In this document: piece after piece, positions 52,188 to 59,955 of the stretch | Layout: each line of letters starts with the position of its first letter | Position numbering within the stretch: position 1 is the first letter of the stretch | NCBI RefSeq assembly: GCF_913776855.1 | Contig: NZ_CAJYQD010000039.1 | Span: 62,001-126,000 of the forward strand | Direction: 5' to 3' | Source of the DNA: an uncultured Sphingomonas sp. | GTDB taxonomy: Bacteria; Pseudomonadota; Alphaproteobacteria; Sphingomonadales; Sphingomonadaceae | DNA length: 64,000 bases | Notes under the pieces: model-generated | Databases searched by the model: none | What the model saw: the letters and a program-made list of their open reading frames with translations, nothing else | What the model was told of the DNA's origin: nothing | Program-made: the position numbers and the translations under genes

Positions 52188-52672
52188 GCCGCAAGGCGTC
52201 CTTCCCGCCAGTTGTCGACCTGTCGACACGGGCGTTGATCCTCGGCAGCCTGCCGGGCGATGCATCGCTGGCGGCGGGGCGCTATTATGCGCATCCGCAG
52301 AACCAGTTCTGGCGGCTGCTGTCACCGGTGGTCGAGGTCGATCTGCCCGCGCTCGATTATTGCGAAAAGCTGGCGGCGCTGAAGGCGGCAGGGATCGGCC
52401 TGTGGGACGTGGTGCAGAGCGCGACCCGGCCCGGCAGCAGCGACGCAGCAATCCGCGACGCCACCGCGAATGACGTGGCGGCGCTGATCGCAACCCTGCC
52501 GGAACTCAAATTGGTGGCGTTCAATGGCCGCACGGCGGCGAAGGCAGGGCAAACGCTGGTGCATGGGATCGAGACGCTGGCCCTGCCGTCGAGCAGCCCG
52601 CTGCATACGGTTGGCGTGGCGGCAAAGCAGCCGGCGTGGAATGCGATTATGAAATACCTCAGGTATGAATGA
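52184..52672 (+). CDS. DNA-deoxyinosine glycosylase, UDG superfamily
   Basis: 162 residues from GTG at 52184, overlapping the flavoprotein stop (GTGA); an upstream ATG at 52145 is less likely. The motif A region reads ALILGSLPGDASLAAGRYYAHPQNQFW near residue 17, where LGSLPG replaces the water-activating loop of other families, and the motif B region is LPSSSPLH near 140. This combination defines the hypoxanthine-DNA glycosylase branch. It excises hypoxanthine formed by adenine deamination. The C-terminus is WNAIMKYLRYE. Confidence 0.88.
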   Translation: MSRKASFPPVVDLSTRALILGSLPGDASLAAGRYYAHPQNQFWRLLSPVVEVDLPALDYCEKLAALKAAGIGLWDVVQSATRPGSSDAAIRDATANDVAALIATLPELKLVAFNGRTAAKAGQTLVHGIETLALPSSSPLHTVGVAAKQPAWNAIMKYLRYE

Positions 52673-52684
52673 TCGAGCGCCCCA

Positions 52685-52716
52685 GTTCTGGGCGGACAAG
52701 CCGCCACGCGCAGAAC
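52685..52716. terminator. Two-stem hairpin between convergent genes
   Basis: GTTCTG (52685-52690) pairs with CAGAAC (52711-52716) and, inside it, GGCGG (52691-52695) pairs with CCGCC (52701-52705) around ACAAG. No T-run follows on either strand, so it may be a transcript-end stabiliser rather than a true intrinsic terminator. Confidence 0.4.
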
Positions 52717-52723
52717 TATGCTA

Positions 52724-53182
52724 CTATAACCCTTTGAGCGCCTCCGAACCGCGAATGAGCGTTTCAGCGAAATCTTTCCGCCCAAAGGTGTTGCCTTGTG
52801 GTTCGAAGGCAAACCCATCGAAGCATACAACCAGCGCCGAGATGACATAAGCAGTAGCCCGCATCTCATTCGGCGTGCTGATCCGAATGCTCAGGAACGC
52901 ATCCTTACCGGTAATCCGTTCTGAGGCGGAGACCTTCGATAGAGAATCATTCACGATCTTGACATCCTCCGGCATCAGCGAAGCCGGGGCCAGTTCTCCC
53001 TGCAAATACGCGTCGTTGCCATCGATCGCCACCAACATCCCGTCGTGCACGACGCCCGCGCTATCCAGTGCAGGAAACCGTTTGATCGCTACCGGAAAGC
53101 CACGATCCGTCATGCACTGCTGTACCACAGCTGCGGTCGGCCAATTGGCGGCGGGCATTGCAACGTAGAAATCGACACTCAC
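52724..53182 (-). CDS. Hypothetical protein, AT-richer than its neighbours
   Basis: 152 residues from GTG at 53182, which has a strong GGAGG 8 bases upstream, supporting real translation. No signal peptide or membrane segment. The start SVDFYVAMPAANWPTAAVVQ and the middle DGNDAYLQGELAPASL suggest an alpha/beta cytosolic protein; the C-terminus LIRGSEALKGL is helical. No family is recognised. The codon use is less GC-rich than in adjacent genes, and it is flanked by non-coding DNA, both hints of acquisition. A size and style like immunity or accessory proteins is possible but not supported by neighbours. Confidence 0.7.
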   Translation of the reverse strand: MSVDFYVAMPAANWPTAAVVQQCMTDRGFPVAIKRFPALDSAGVVHDGMLVAIDGNDAYLQGELAPASLMPEDVKIVNDSLSKVSASERITGKDAFLSIRISTPNEMRATAYVISALVVCFDGFAFEPQGNTFGRKDFAETLIRGSEALKGL

Positions 53183-53317
53183 ACGGCACCTCCACGACAG
53201 CTATACTGTCGGCGCGATTGCTATGCCAGAACGTTACAATCAGGCAGGAAGCACCGTCGAGCATGATTATTCCAGCAGCTGCCGCGCCCATGGGTCGATC
53301 GCGCTCTTAATCCACAA

Positions 53318-53337
53318 CAACCGGCTTACCCCGGTTG
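53318..53337. promoter_or_regulatory. Inverted repeat CAACCGG-N6-CCGGTTG upstream of xseB
   Basis: Perfect 7-bp arms at 53318-53324 and 53331-53337, 35-54 bases ahead of the xseB ATG. It could be an operator or a hairpin in the 5' leader. The rest of the 53183-53371 gap shows no gene. Confidence 0.33.
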
Positions 53338-53371
53338 CAATCGCCCCGCCCCCTGCCCCATAGCATCGCCC

Positions 53372-53614
53372 ATGTCCGACGAACGCGATGTTTCCACCCT
53401 GTCCTTCGAAGACGCGCTGCGCGAGCTCGAAACCATCGTCAGCCGGCTGGAAACGGGTCAGGAAGACCTGCAGACCGCGATCGACCTCTATGCCCGTGGC
53501 GACCTGCTCCGCGCGCAATGCGCCGCACGGCTCGATGCGGCGCAGGCCCGGATCGAGGCGATCCGCGTCGATGCCGAAGGACGCGCCACCACCCAGCCGT
53601 TCGACGCGCAATAA
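53372..53614 (+). CDS. xseB: Exodeoxyribonuclease VII small subunit
   Basis: 80 residues. XseB binds several-fold to XseA to form exonuclease VII, which degrades single-stranded DNA to oligonucleotides. The whole protein is the conserved two-helix domain: LSFEDALRELETIVSRLETGQEDLQTAIDLYARGDLLRAQCAARLDAAQARIEAI. Its TAA overlaps the ispA ATG by one base, the usual arrangement of xseB-ispA in Proteobacteria. XseA is not in the window. Confidence 0.95.
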   Translation: MSDERDVSTLSFEDALRELETIVSRLETGQEDLQTAIDLYARGDLLRAQCAARLDAAQARIEAIRVDAEGRATTQPFDAQ

Positions 53615-54519
53615 TGGCGACCGTCGCGCCGCCGGTGTCGCTGAACGCCGCCCTTCGCGAAATCTCGGCCGAGATGGATCGCCAGTTCGACGCGCTGCTC
53701 CCCGTACCCGGCGATCCACGCGCGAACCTCTACCGCGCCATGCGCCATGCTGCGATCGGCGGGGGCAAAAGGTTGCGGCCGCTGCTGGTATTCGCCACCG
53801 CCCGACTGTTCAATGTCGAGCGTATCCGGGCCGCCCGTGCGTCGCTCGCGATCGAATGCATCCATGTCTACAGCCTGATCCATGACGACCTGCCCGCGAT
53901 GGATGATGACGACATGCGCCGCGGCAAGCCAACGGTGCATAAGGCGTATGACGAGGCAACCGCGATCCTTGCAGGCGATTGCCTCCACGCACTGGCATTC
54001 GAAATCCTGTCGCACGAGGCGACCCATCCCGATCCGCATGTCCGCATCGAACTGATCGCCGACCTCGCCCACGCCTCCGGCCCGTCGGGCATGGCGGGTG
54101 GACAGGCGATGGACCTGGAGGCGGAGGACACCAGCTTCGACCTGAACACCGTCACCCGGTTGCAGGCGATGAAGACCGGCGCGCTGATCGCCTGCTCGGT
54201 CGAGGCGGGCGCGATCCTCGGCCGCATTCCCGCCGACCAGCGCACCTCGCTGCGCGGCTATGCCCGCGACATCGGCCTCGCCTTCCAGATCGCCGACGAC
54301 ATCCTCGATGTCGAGGGTGACGAGGCGGCGGTCGGCAAGGCGCTGCGCAAGGATGGCGAAGCGGGCAAGGAAACCTTTCTCTCGCTGCTCGGCCTCGATC
54401 GTGCGCGCGAACAGGCACGGTTGCTGGTCGACCAGTCGATCGAGCATCTGCGCGACTTTGGCCATGAAGCCGACCTGCTTCGCGCGATCGCCCGCTATGT
54501 GCTGGAGCGCGACCGGTGA
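53614..54519 (+). CDS. ispA: Farnesyl diphosphate synthase (polyprenyl synthetase)
   Basis: 301 residues. It condenses DMAPP and IPP units to farnesyl diphosphate. GGGKRLRPLLVFATARLF is at about residue 49; the first Asp-rich motif DDLPAMDDDDMRRGKPTVH is near 90 and the second, FQIADDILDVEGD, near 227. These match short-chain bacterial FPP synthases. It overlaps coaD by 4 bases (GTGA). With ispE at 41 kb it marks the non-mevalonate route. Confidence 0.95.
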   Translation: MATVAPPVSLNAALREISAEMDRQFDALLPVPGDPRANLYRAMRHAAIGGGKRLRPLLVFATARLFNVERIRAARASLAIECIHVYSLIHDDLPAMDDDDMRRGKPTVHKAYDEATAILAGDCLHALAFEILSHEATHPDPHVRIELIADLAHASGPSGMAGGQAMDLEAEDTSFDLNTVTRLQAMKTGALIACSVEAGAILGRIPADQRTSLRGYARDIGLAFQIADDILDVEGDEAAVGKALRKDGEAGKETFLSLLGLDRAREQARLLVDQSIEHLRDFGHEADLLRAIARYVLERDR

Positions 54520-55016
54520 GGATCGGCGTTTACCCCGGCACCTTCGATCCGATCACGCGCGGGCATATGGACATCATTCGCCGCGGCGCGAAACTGGTCG
54601 ACCGGCTGGTGATCGGCGTCACGACCAACCCGTCGAAATCGCCGATGTTCACGCTCGGCGAACGCCTTGCCATGGTCGAGCGCGAGGTGGCGGAGGTCGG
54701 CGGCGATATTCAGGTCGTGGCGTTCGATGCGCTGCTGATGACCTTTGCTGAGCGGCAGGGCGCGAGCGTTATCGTGCGGGGCCTGCGCGCGGTCGCCGAT
54801 TTCGAATATGAATATCAGATGGCGGGTATGAACCAGCAGCTGAACGACCGGATCGAAACGGTCTTCCTGATGGCGGATGTCTCGCTGCAGCCGATCGCAT
54901 CGCGGCTGGTCAAGGAGATCGCGATGTATGGCGGGTCGATCGCGAAGTTCGTGTCGCCAGCGGTGTGCGAAGAGGTGATCGCACGGGTCGAGAAACTCGG
55001 TCGCAAGGGAGAATAG
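54516..55016 (+). CDS. coaD: Phosphopantetheine adenylyltransferase
   Basis: 166 residues from GTG at 54516. CoaD makes dephospho-CoA from phosphopantetheine and ATP. The nucleotidyltransferase motif GVYPGTFDPITRGHMDII at the start contains the T/HxGH-type signature, and RGLRAVADFEYEYQMAGMN near 92 and the closing ISSRLVKEIA-like segment (SLQPIASRLVKEIAMYGG) are conserved. It is the third gene of xseB-ispA-coaD. CoA supply and isoprenoid synthesis are thus coupled in one transcript. Confidence 0.96.
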   Translation: MRIGVYPGTFDPITRGHMDIIRRGAKLVDRLVIGVTTNPSKSPMFTLGERLAMVEREVAEVGGDIQVVAFDALLMTFAERQGASVIVRGLRAVADFEYEYQMAGMNQQLNDRIETVFLMADVSLQPIASRLVKEIAMYGGSIAKFVSPAVCEEVIARVEKLGRKGE

Positions 55017-55046
55017 TTCCGCGGCCCTCCCCGGCACGGGGCGCAT

Positions 55047-55601
55047 CTAAGTCCGTTGCCGCCACCACCAGGCCAGCCCGCCCAGCAGCAGGATCGCGAC
55101 CCCGCCGCCGGCCAGCACCTGCCAAGACGGCAGCCATCGGCCGATCAGCGCGCTTAGCCCATGCCCGAACCAATAGCCGATCGACACGAACGTCGCCGCC
55201 CACACGAGCGCCGCCGCACCGTTCAGCACGACAAAGCGCGACAGTGGCAGTCGCGTCGTGCCGATCGCCACCGGGCTGACGGTTCGCAGGCCGTAGAGAA
55301 AACGGAAGGCGAAGACGAACAGCGTGGGATGCCGCTCGAACGTCGACAGCGCACGGGCAAAGGCCGGCTTCCCGCTCCAGCGGCAGACACGGGGATGGTC
55401 GCGGAACCGCCGGCCGGCCGCGAAGAATAGCTGATCGGCGATGAACGACCCGATCGCGGCGGCCAGGATCGCCCCGACATAGGGCAGCACGCCGCGCTGC
55501 ACCATAATCCCGCCGAGGACCACGACCGTCTCCCCCTCGATCCCGGCGCCGAGCAACAGCGCGCCGAGGCCATAGCGGGCAATCAGCGCCTCGATCGTCA
55601 T
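55047..55601 (-). CDS. DedA family membrane protein
   Basis: 184 residues with about four hydrophobic segments (ALIARYGLGALLLGAGIEGETVVVLGGIM, VGAILAAAIGSFIADQLFFAAG, FVVLNGAAALVWAATFVSIGYWFG, VLAGGGVAILLLGGLAWWW). The conserved Gly-Arg/FRFxxGxR-type part appears as FAFRFLYGLRTVSPVAIGTTRLP. DedA proteins are inner-membrane lipid transporters or flippases (undecaprenyl phosphate or phosphatidylethanolamine in characterised members); the substrate here is unknown. It ends 30 bp from coaD (convergent), where CCCCG-N3-CGGGG forms a small hairpin. Confidence 0.9.
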   Translation of the reverse strand: MTIEALIARYGLGALLLGAGIEGETVVVLGGIMVQRGVLPYVGAILAAAIGSFIADQLFFAAGRRFRDHPRVCRWSGKPAFARALSTFERHPTLFVFAFRFLYGLRTVSPVAIGTTRLPLSRFVVLNGAAALVWAATFVSIGYWFGHGLSALIGRWLPSWQVLAGGGVAILLLGGLAWWWRQRT

Positions 55602-55701
55602 GGGTGAATATTCCGCATGGCGTCACCGTACAGGCACGCAACCGGCGGTAAAGCCATATGCCCCCCTTTCTTGCCTGTCGCCGCCGCGCTAGACACCGGC
55701 G

Positions 55702-56730
55702 ATGCTCGCCCCCCCCCTCCCCTCGCGTGCCCGTCCGGGCGCTGTCGCCCGCTGGCTCTGGTGGGTCGCCGCGCTGGTCGTCGCGATGGTGGTGGTCGGC
55801 GGCATCACCCGGCTGACCGAATCGGGCCTGTCGATCACCGAATGGAAGCCGCTGTCGGGCACGTTGCCGCCGCTCAACGCCGCGCAGTGGGAGGCGGAGT
55901 TCGCCAATTACCGGAAAATTCCGGAATATCAGCTGCTGAACCAAGGCATGACGCTGGCCCAGTTCAAGGGCATTTTCTTCTGGGAATATTTCCACCGGCT
56001 GCTGGCCCGGCTGGTCGGCGTCGCCTTTGCCGTGCCGCTGGCGTGGTTCTGGATCCGCGGTGCGATTCCCACCGGCTACAAGGGGCGCCTGGTGGCAGTG
56101 CTGGCGCTGGGCGGATTGCAGGGGGCGATCGGCTGGTGGATGGTAGCCTCCGGCCTGTCGGTGCGGACCGATGTGTCGCATATCCGCCTGTCGGTGCATC
56201 TGCTCAATGCGCTGGTGATCCTGGCCGGTACGGTATGGACCGCGCTCGACCTGCGCGAGTTGGCGGCGGACCGCTATGCCCGTCCGGCGCGGATGACGGC
56301 GATCGCGGCGATCACCTTGCTGGTGTTGTTCGTCCAGCTGCTGTTCGGCGCATGGGTCGCCGGACTGAACGCCGGGCTGGTCACCAACCAATGGCCGCTG
56401 ATGAACGGGCATTTCTTTCCGGCCGACGAGTGGGCGTTGCGCGCTCCGCTGGATGCGATCGTCAACGATCCCTATATCGTTCACTTCATCCATCGCTGGT
56501 GGGCATGGGTCGCGGTTGCCGCGCTGATAATCCTCGCACGCGCTGCCAAGCGCACCGGCCATCCCGAGGTCGCGCGGGCGATCCATATCGCGTTCGGCGT
56601 GCAGATCCTGCTGGGTGTCAGCACGGTGATGACCGGGGTGCGGATCGAGGTCGCTGCGCTGCACCAGCTGGGCGGCGCGCTACTGGTCGTCGCCACCACC
56701 TGGGGGGCGCACGCCGTCGGCCGGCGATGA
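55702..56730 (+). CDS. ctaA: Heme A synthase, COX15/CtaA
   Basis: 342 residues with eight hydrophobic segments. CtaA oxidises heme O to heme A for aa3-type cytochrome oxidase. GGITRLTESGLSITEWKPLSGTLPPL near residue 32, the haem-ligand His in FFWEYFHRLLARLVG near 95, HIRLSVHLLNALVILAGT near 165, and VHFIHRWWAWVAV and VAALHQLGGALLVV near the end are all characteristic. A run of nine cytosines (55709-55717) lies in codons 3-5. The ATGA overlap at the end couples it to the next gene. Confidence 0.95.
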   Translation: MLAPPLPSRARPGAVARWLWWVAALVVAMVVVGGITRLTESGLSITEWKPLSGTLPPLNAAQWEAEFANYRKIPEYQLLNQGMTLAQFKGIFFWEYFHRLLARLVGVAFAVPLAWFWIRGAIPTGYKGRLVAVLALGGLQGAIGWWMVASGLSVRTDVSHIRLSVHLLNALVILAGTVWTALDLRELAADRYARPARMTAIAAITLLVLFVQLLFGAWVAGLNAGLVTNQWPLMNGHFFPADEWALRAPLDAIVNDPYIVHFIHRWWAWVAVAALIILARAAKRTGHPEVARAIHIAFGVQILLGVSTVMTGVRIEVAALHQLGGALLVVATTWGAHAVGRR

Positions 56731-57527
56731 TCGCCCTGCCCCCGCCCGCGATCGAAGCCACGGCGGCCACCGGTTTCGCGCCGGTGCTGGACAACGAGTA
56801 TCGCTATCATATCGAACAGCAGCGCGATGACGCTGGTGCCGTCCGCCGCTACACCACCGACCGCAGCGTCCGGTTCCGGCGCACGGCCGACGGGCTGGTC
56901 GCCGACATGGTGATCGAGACGGTCGACGGCAGCCTGTCGGGCGGTCCCGGCGCGATGTTCGAACGCGCGTTCGCGACCCTGCGCGGACGGCCGATCCGTT
57001 ATCGCCTGTCCGACCGGGGTGAAGTGACCGACGTAATCGATCGGGCCGCCATCTGGTCCGCGTTGGTCGATGCCATTGCGGCGCAGGGGGGCAGCGACCC
57101 GGCGAAGTCGGCAATGCTCGCCCGCCTGACTGCACCGCTGCGCGCAATGCCCGAGCGACAGCAGGTGGCGATGCTGGGATCGATGCTGACCAACCTCCTC
57201 GCCCCCGATGTCCTGCGTCTGGGCGTGCAGCCCGAACGGCCGGTCCGCCGCCCAGGCGCGCCACCGTTCGGCGCCGGGTCGGAAGTGACCGGCACCGAAC
57301 GCATCCATGCCGAAGGACGCGAGCTGATCGCCGAGGAACGGCTGACCGGCGACATCGCTGCGACCGGCGGCCGGCCGGGCGGTCGACGGACCAGCAGCAT
57401 GGTCCGCGCCGTCGACGCGGCGACCGGCATGATCGTGCGGCAAACCTCCACGGTACGCATCGAAAGCGGCAACGCGATATCGATCGCCACGACCCGGATC
57501 ACGCTGCGCCGTCCGTATGGTATTTAG
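56727..57527 (+). CDS. Hypothetical protein coupled to ctaA
   Basis: 266 residues from ATG at 56727, overlapping the ctaA stop by 4 bases. No signal peptide, membrane segment or recognised domain is seen. The sequence starts [34 protein letters not shown] and continues with strand-rich segments ([39 protein letters not shown]), so it could be a beta-rich domain. Being tied to ctaA, a link to cytochrome oxidase assembly is possible but unsupported. It lies just upstream of the rplM promoter region. Confidence 0.65.
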   Translation: MIALPPPAIEATAATGFAPVLDNEYRYHIEQQRDDAGAVRRYTTDRSVRFRRTADGLVADMVIETVDGSLSGGPGAMFERAFATLRGRPIRYRLSDRGEVTDVIDRAAIWSALVDAIAAQGGSDPAKSAMLARLTAPLRAMPERQQVAMLGSMLTNLLAPDVLRLGVQPERPVRRPGAPPFGAGSEVTGTERIHAEGRELIAEERLTGDIAATGGRPGGRRTSSMVRAVDAATGMIVRQTSTVRIESGNAISIATTRITLRRPYGI

Positions 57528-57554
57528 ATACCCGTCAGCAAAGCCGCACTTTAC

Positions 57555-57599
57555 TTGACTTATTGCGTCGGTGCGGGCAATTGCCCGGCGTTCGCACCG
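57555..57599 (+). promoter_or_regulatory. Candidate promoter and nested palindromes upstream of rplM
   Basis: TTGACT (57555-57560) and CAATTG (57578-57583) are spaced by 17 bases, a possible weak sigma-70-like promoter. Over the second box lies the perfect 14-bp palindrome CGGGCAATTGCCCG (57574-57587), and around it CGGTGCG (57569-57575) pairs with CGCACCG (57593-57599). If transcribed, the outer arms would form a hairpin in the rplM leader; if not, the palindrome could be an operator. Confidence 0.4.
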
Positions 57600-57646
57600 T
57601 CCCGGTTCGGGGTGGACGCGTCATATATCCGAAAGGTCCAACGCCC

Positions 57647-58126
57647 ATGAAGGCGCTCATGAAGACCACCAAGTCGGTTAAGCCGCACGAGGTGGAGAAG
57701 AAGTGGCATATCGTCGATGCCGACGGCCTGGTGGTCGGTCGCGCTGCGTCGATCATCGCCAACGTACTGCGCGGCAAGCACAAGACGTCGTTCACCCCGC
57801 ACGTCGATTGCGGTGACAACGTGGTCGTCATCAACGCCGACAAGATTCGCTTCACCTCGAACAAGGCGAAGACGAAGACCTATTACAAGCACACCGGCTA
57901 TGCCGGCGGCATCAAGGCGGTCACCGCCGAGAAGGTCCTCGAAGGCCGTTTCCCCGAGCGTGTCCTGGAAAAGGCCGTCGAGCGGATGATTCCGCGTGGC
58001 CCGCTGGGTCGTGAGCAGATGCGCAACCTGCGCATCTTCAAGGGTGCCGAGCATCCGCATGAAGCGCAGAACCCGCAGGTTCTCGACATCGCGAGCATGA
58101 ATCGCAAGAACAAGGTGGGCGCATAA
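57647..58126 (+). CDS. rplM: 50S ribosomal protein L13
   Basis: 159 residues from the ATG at 57647 with AAAGG 10 bases upstream (a second ATG at 57659 is possible). L13 is an early-assembling large-subunit protein. [50 protein letters not shown] and the [31 protein letters not shown] region are highly conserved. Codons 1-4 (MKAL) precede a second Met. It is translated together with rpsI (TAATG overlap), the standard bacterial pair. Confidence 0.98.
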   Translation: MKALMKTTKSVKPHEVEKKWHIVDADGLVVGRAASIIANVLRGKHKTSFTPHVDCGDNVVVINADKIRFTSNKAKTKTYYKHTGYAGGIKAVTAEKVLEGRFPERVLEKAVERMIPRGPLGREQMRNLRIFKGAEHPHEAQNPQVLDIASMNRKNKVGA

Positions 58127-58686
58127 TGTCCGACAACCGCCAGTCCCTTTCCGACCTCGCGAACCTGACCGGTCAGCAGGCGCCGGCCGCCGCCGCACCG
58201 CAGGCGTCGGCTCCGCAGACCGACGGCGCGGAAGCTCCCGCCGCTCCGGTCGAAGCACCCCGTCCGACGATGCCGCTGCGTGCGCAGGAAATCGACCAGT
58301 ACGGTCGCGCCTATGCGACCGGCCGTCGCAAGGATGCCGTTGCGCGCGTCTGGCTGAAGCCGGGTTCGGGCAAGATCACGATCAACGGTCGTGACCAAGA
58401 AGTGTATTTCGCACGTCCGACCCTGCGCCTCGTCATCAACCAGCCGTTCGGTGTTGCCGACCGCAATGGTCAGTATGACGTGATCTGCACCGTCAAGGGC
58501 GGCGGCCTGTCGGGCCAGGCCGGCGCGGTCAAGCATGGCATCAGCCAGGCTCTGACCCGGTACGAGCCGGTCCTGCGTGCGCCGGTCAAGGCCGCCGGGT
58601 TCCTGACCCGCGACAGCCGCGCCGTCGAGCGTAAGAAGTACGGCAAGGCGAAGGCCCGCCGCAGCTTCCAGTTCTCGAAGCGCTAA
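58126..58686 (+). CDS. rpsI: 30S ribosomal protein S9 with N-terminal extension
   Basis: 186 residues, against roughly 130 in E. coli. The conserved S9 domain starts near residue 62 ([29 protein letters not shown]) and ends with the usual basic tail [17 protein letters not shown] that contacts the P-site tRNA. The first 55 residues, an Ala/Pro/Gln-rich acidic stretch ([18 protein letters not shown]...), are an extension I associate with sphingomonad S9. Its role is unknown. It overlaps rplM by one base and is followed by an intrinsic terminator. Confidence 0.97.
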   Translation: MSDNRQSLSDLANLTGQQAPAAAAPQASAPQTDGAEAPAAPVEAPRPTMPLRAQEIDQYGRAYATGRRKDAVARVWLKPGSGKITINGRDQEVYFARPTLRLVINQPFGVADRNGQYDVICTVKGGGLSGQAGAVKHGISQALTRYEPVLRAPVKAAGFLTRDSRAVERKKYGKAKARRSFQFSKR

Positions 58687-58748
58687 GTCGCAAAGGCACG
58701 CGCGGGAGCCGAAAAGGTTCCGGTTTGCGGCCAAATGCGTACCGATTG

Positions 58749-58776
58749 GGGCGGTCCGGTATCGGGCCGCCCTTTT
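58749..58776 (+). terminator. Intrinsic terminator of rplM-rpsI
   Basis: GGGCGG (58749-58754) pairs with CCGCCC (58767-58772) and the stem can extend inward by G-T pairs; TTTTCGTTT follows immediately. It is about 63 bases after the rpsI stop and in the same direction. Confidence 0.75.
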
Positions 58777-58841
58777 CGTTTGGATCGTAACCGTATAGCG
58801 AGAGTGCGTCCGCACGCTGGCGGAACCATCCAAGAGACGCC

Positions 58842-59591
58842 ATGACATCGCGTGCCAAGACCTCGCTGCTGCCGCTTGCCGATGCGGACCTGTGGCCCGA
58901 CGAGTTGCGCCGCAGCCTGTCCGACAAGCTGTTCACCATCGCGTTCGGTGCGATCCAGTGGCCGTGGCTGCTGCGCAGCCTGTCGGGCGGCAAGAAGGCC
59001 GACAAGGTGCGGTTGATGGCCGAGCTGGGCCTTGCCCCCGACGCCCTGCCGAACCTCGGCAGCTGGAAGGCGGATACCGGGTATCTGTCGCTGATCGTCG
59101 ACCAGATCGCCGCCGCCCGCCCGCAGACCGTCGTGGAACTGGGTACCGGCGCATCGAGCCTCGTCACCGGCGCGGCACTGGCCAAGCATGGCGGCGGGCA
59201 GCTCATCAGCTTCGACCAGCACGCCGGATTCGTCGATGCGACGCGCGACTGGCTGGCCGAACATGGCATTGCCGCCGACCTGCGCGCCGCACCGCTGGTT
59301 GCCGCGCCCGGTGACTGGCCGGGCGTCTGGTATGACATCGACGCGTTGCCCGATAAGGTCGACCTGCTGCTGATCGACGGGCCGCCCTGGACGATCCATC
59401 CCTATGTGCGCGGTGCCGCCGAGACGCTGTTCGACCGGTTGCCGGTCGGGGGTGTCGTGATGCTCGACGATGGTGCGCGGCCGGGCGAGCGCGTCGTCGC
59501 GCAGCGCTGGCGCAAGCGGTGGCCGAATTTCCGGTTCGAACTGGTCAATCGCGGGACCAAGGGCACGTTGATCGGGCAGCGGCTGTCCTAA
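58842..59591 (+). CDS. Class I SAM-dependent methyltransferase-like protein
   Basis: 249 residues. An N-terminal helical region of about 75 residues precedes the Rossmann core with TVVELGTGASSLVTGAAL near residue 88 (the SAM-binding glycine loop) and KVDLLLIDGPPW near 175. The latter DGPPW motif is typical of the FkbM-like or sugar O-methyltransferase-like relatives. VGGVVMLDDGARPGERVVAQRW follows. The substrate is unknown. It stands alone after the ribosomal terminator and converges on the phosphoesterase gene. Confidence 0.85.
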   Translation: MTSRAKTSLLPLADADLWPDELRRSLSDKLFTIAFGAIQWPWLLRSLSGGKKADKVRLMAELGLAPDALPNLGSWKADTGYLSLIVDQIAAARPQTVVELGTGASSLVTGAALAKHGGGQLISFDQHAGFVDATRDWLAEHGIAADLRAAPLVAAPGDWPGVWYDIDALPDKVDLLLIDGPPWTIHPYVRGAAETLFDRLPVGGVVMLDDGARPGERVVAQRWRKRWPNFRFELVNRGTKGTLIGQRLS

Positions 59592-59955
59592 GGTCCCGCA
59601 TCCGGGGTTGGCGCGGCTAACGGCCCGATTGGATCGCCGCCGTACGGTCCGTCGGACCAGGCCGGATCGACATTCAGCGCCAATCGTGGATTTCCATCAT
59701 TCCCGCGCAGGCGAGAATCCATACCGCTGCCGCTTCAGCTGGATTCGCGACCTTAGCGCAGATGGACTTCCGCCCACGCGAGAGTGACGATGGGGGACAT
59801 AGCGGTCGTCCAATGCGCTGAAGGTCGATCGGTCCCAGCACATAGCGCACCCCCGCGCAGGCCGGGGCCAGGGCGCTGATTGATGGGCCTTGCGTCAACA
59901 TCCTGCATCTCCGCCTTCGCGGGGATGCAACATGGCTGAGGAAGCGCTCGCCGAC
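59592..59955. repeat. 364-bp convergent junction carrying palindromic repeats
   Basis: No gene is seen. One single-arm unit, TCATTCCCGCGCAGGCGAGA and following bases, starts at 59698. A larger pair follows: the left arm with CACCCCCGCGCAGGCCGGGG from about 59847, and the right arm 59904-59927, in which GCATC and GATGC close a stem around TCCGCCTTCGCGGG. The latter could end transcription of the phosphoesterase gene. These belong to the same family as the other repeats in the window. Confidence 0.72.

Noticed and set aside
4276..59927. A CRISPR array
   Set aside because: The repeats are palindromic, kilobases apart and irregular, with no spacers or cas genes.
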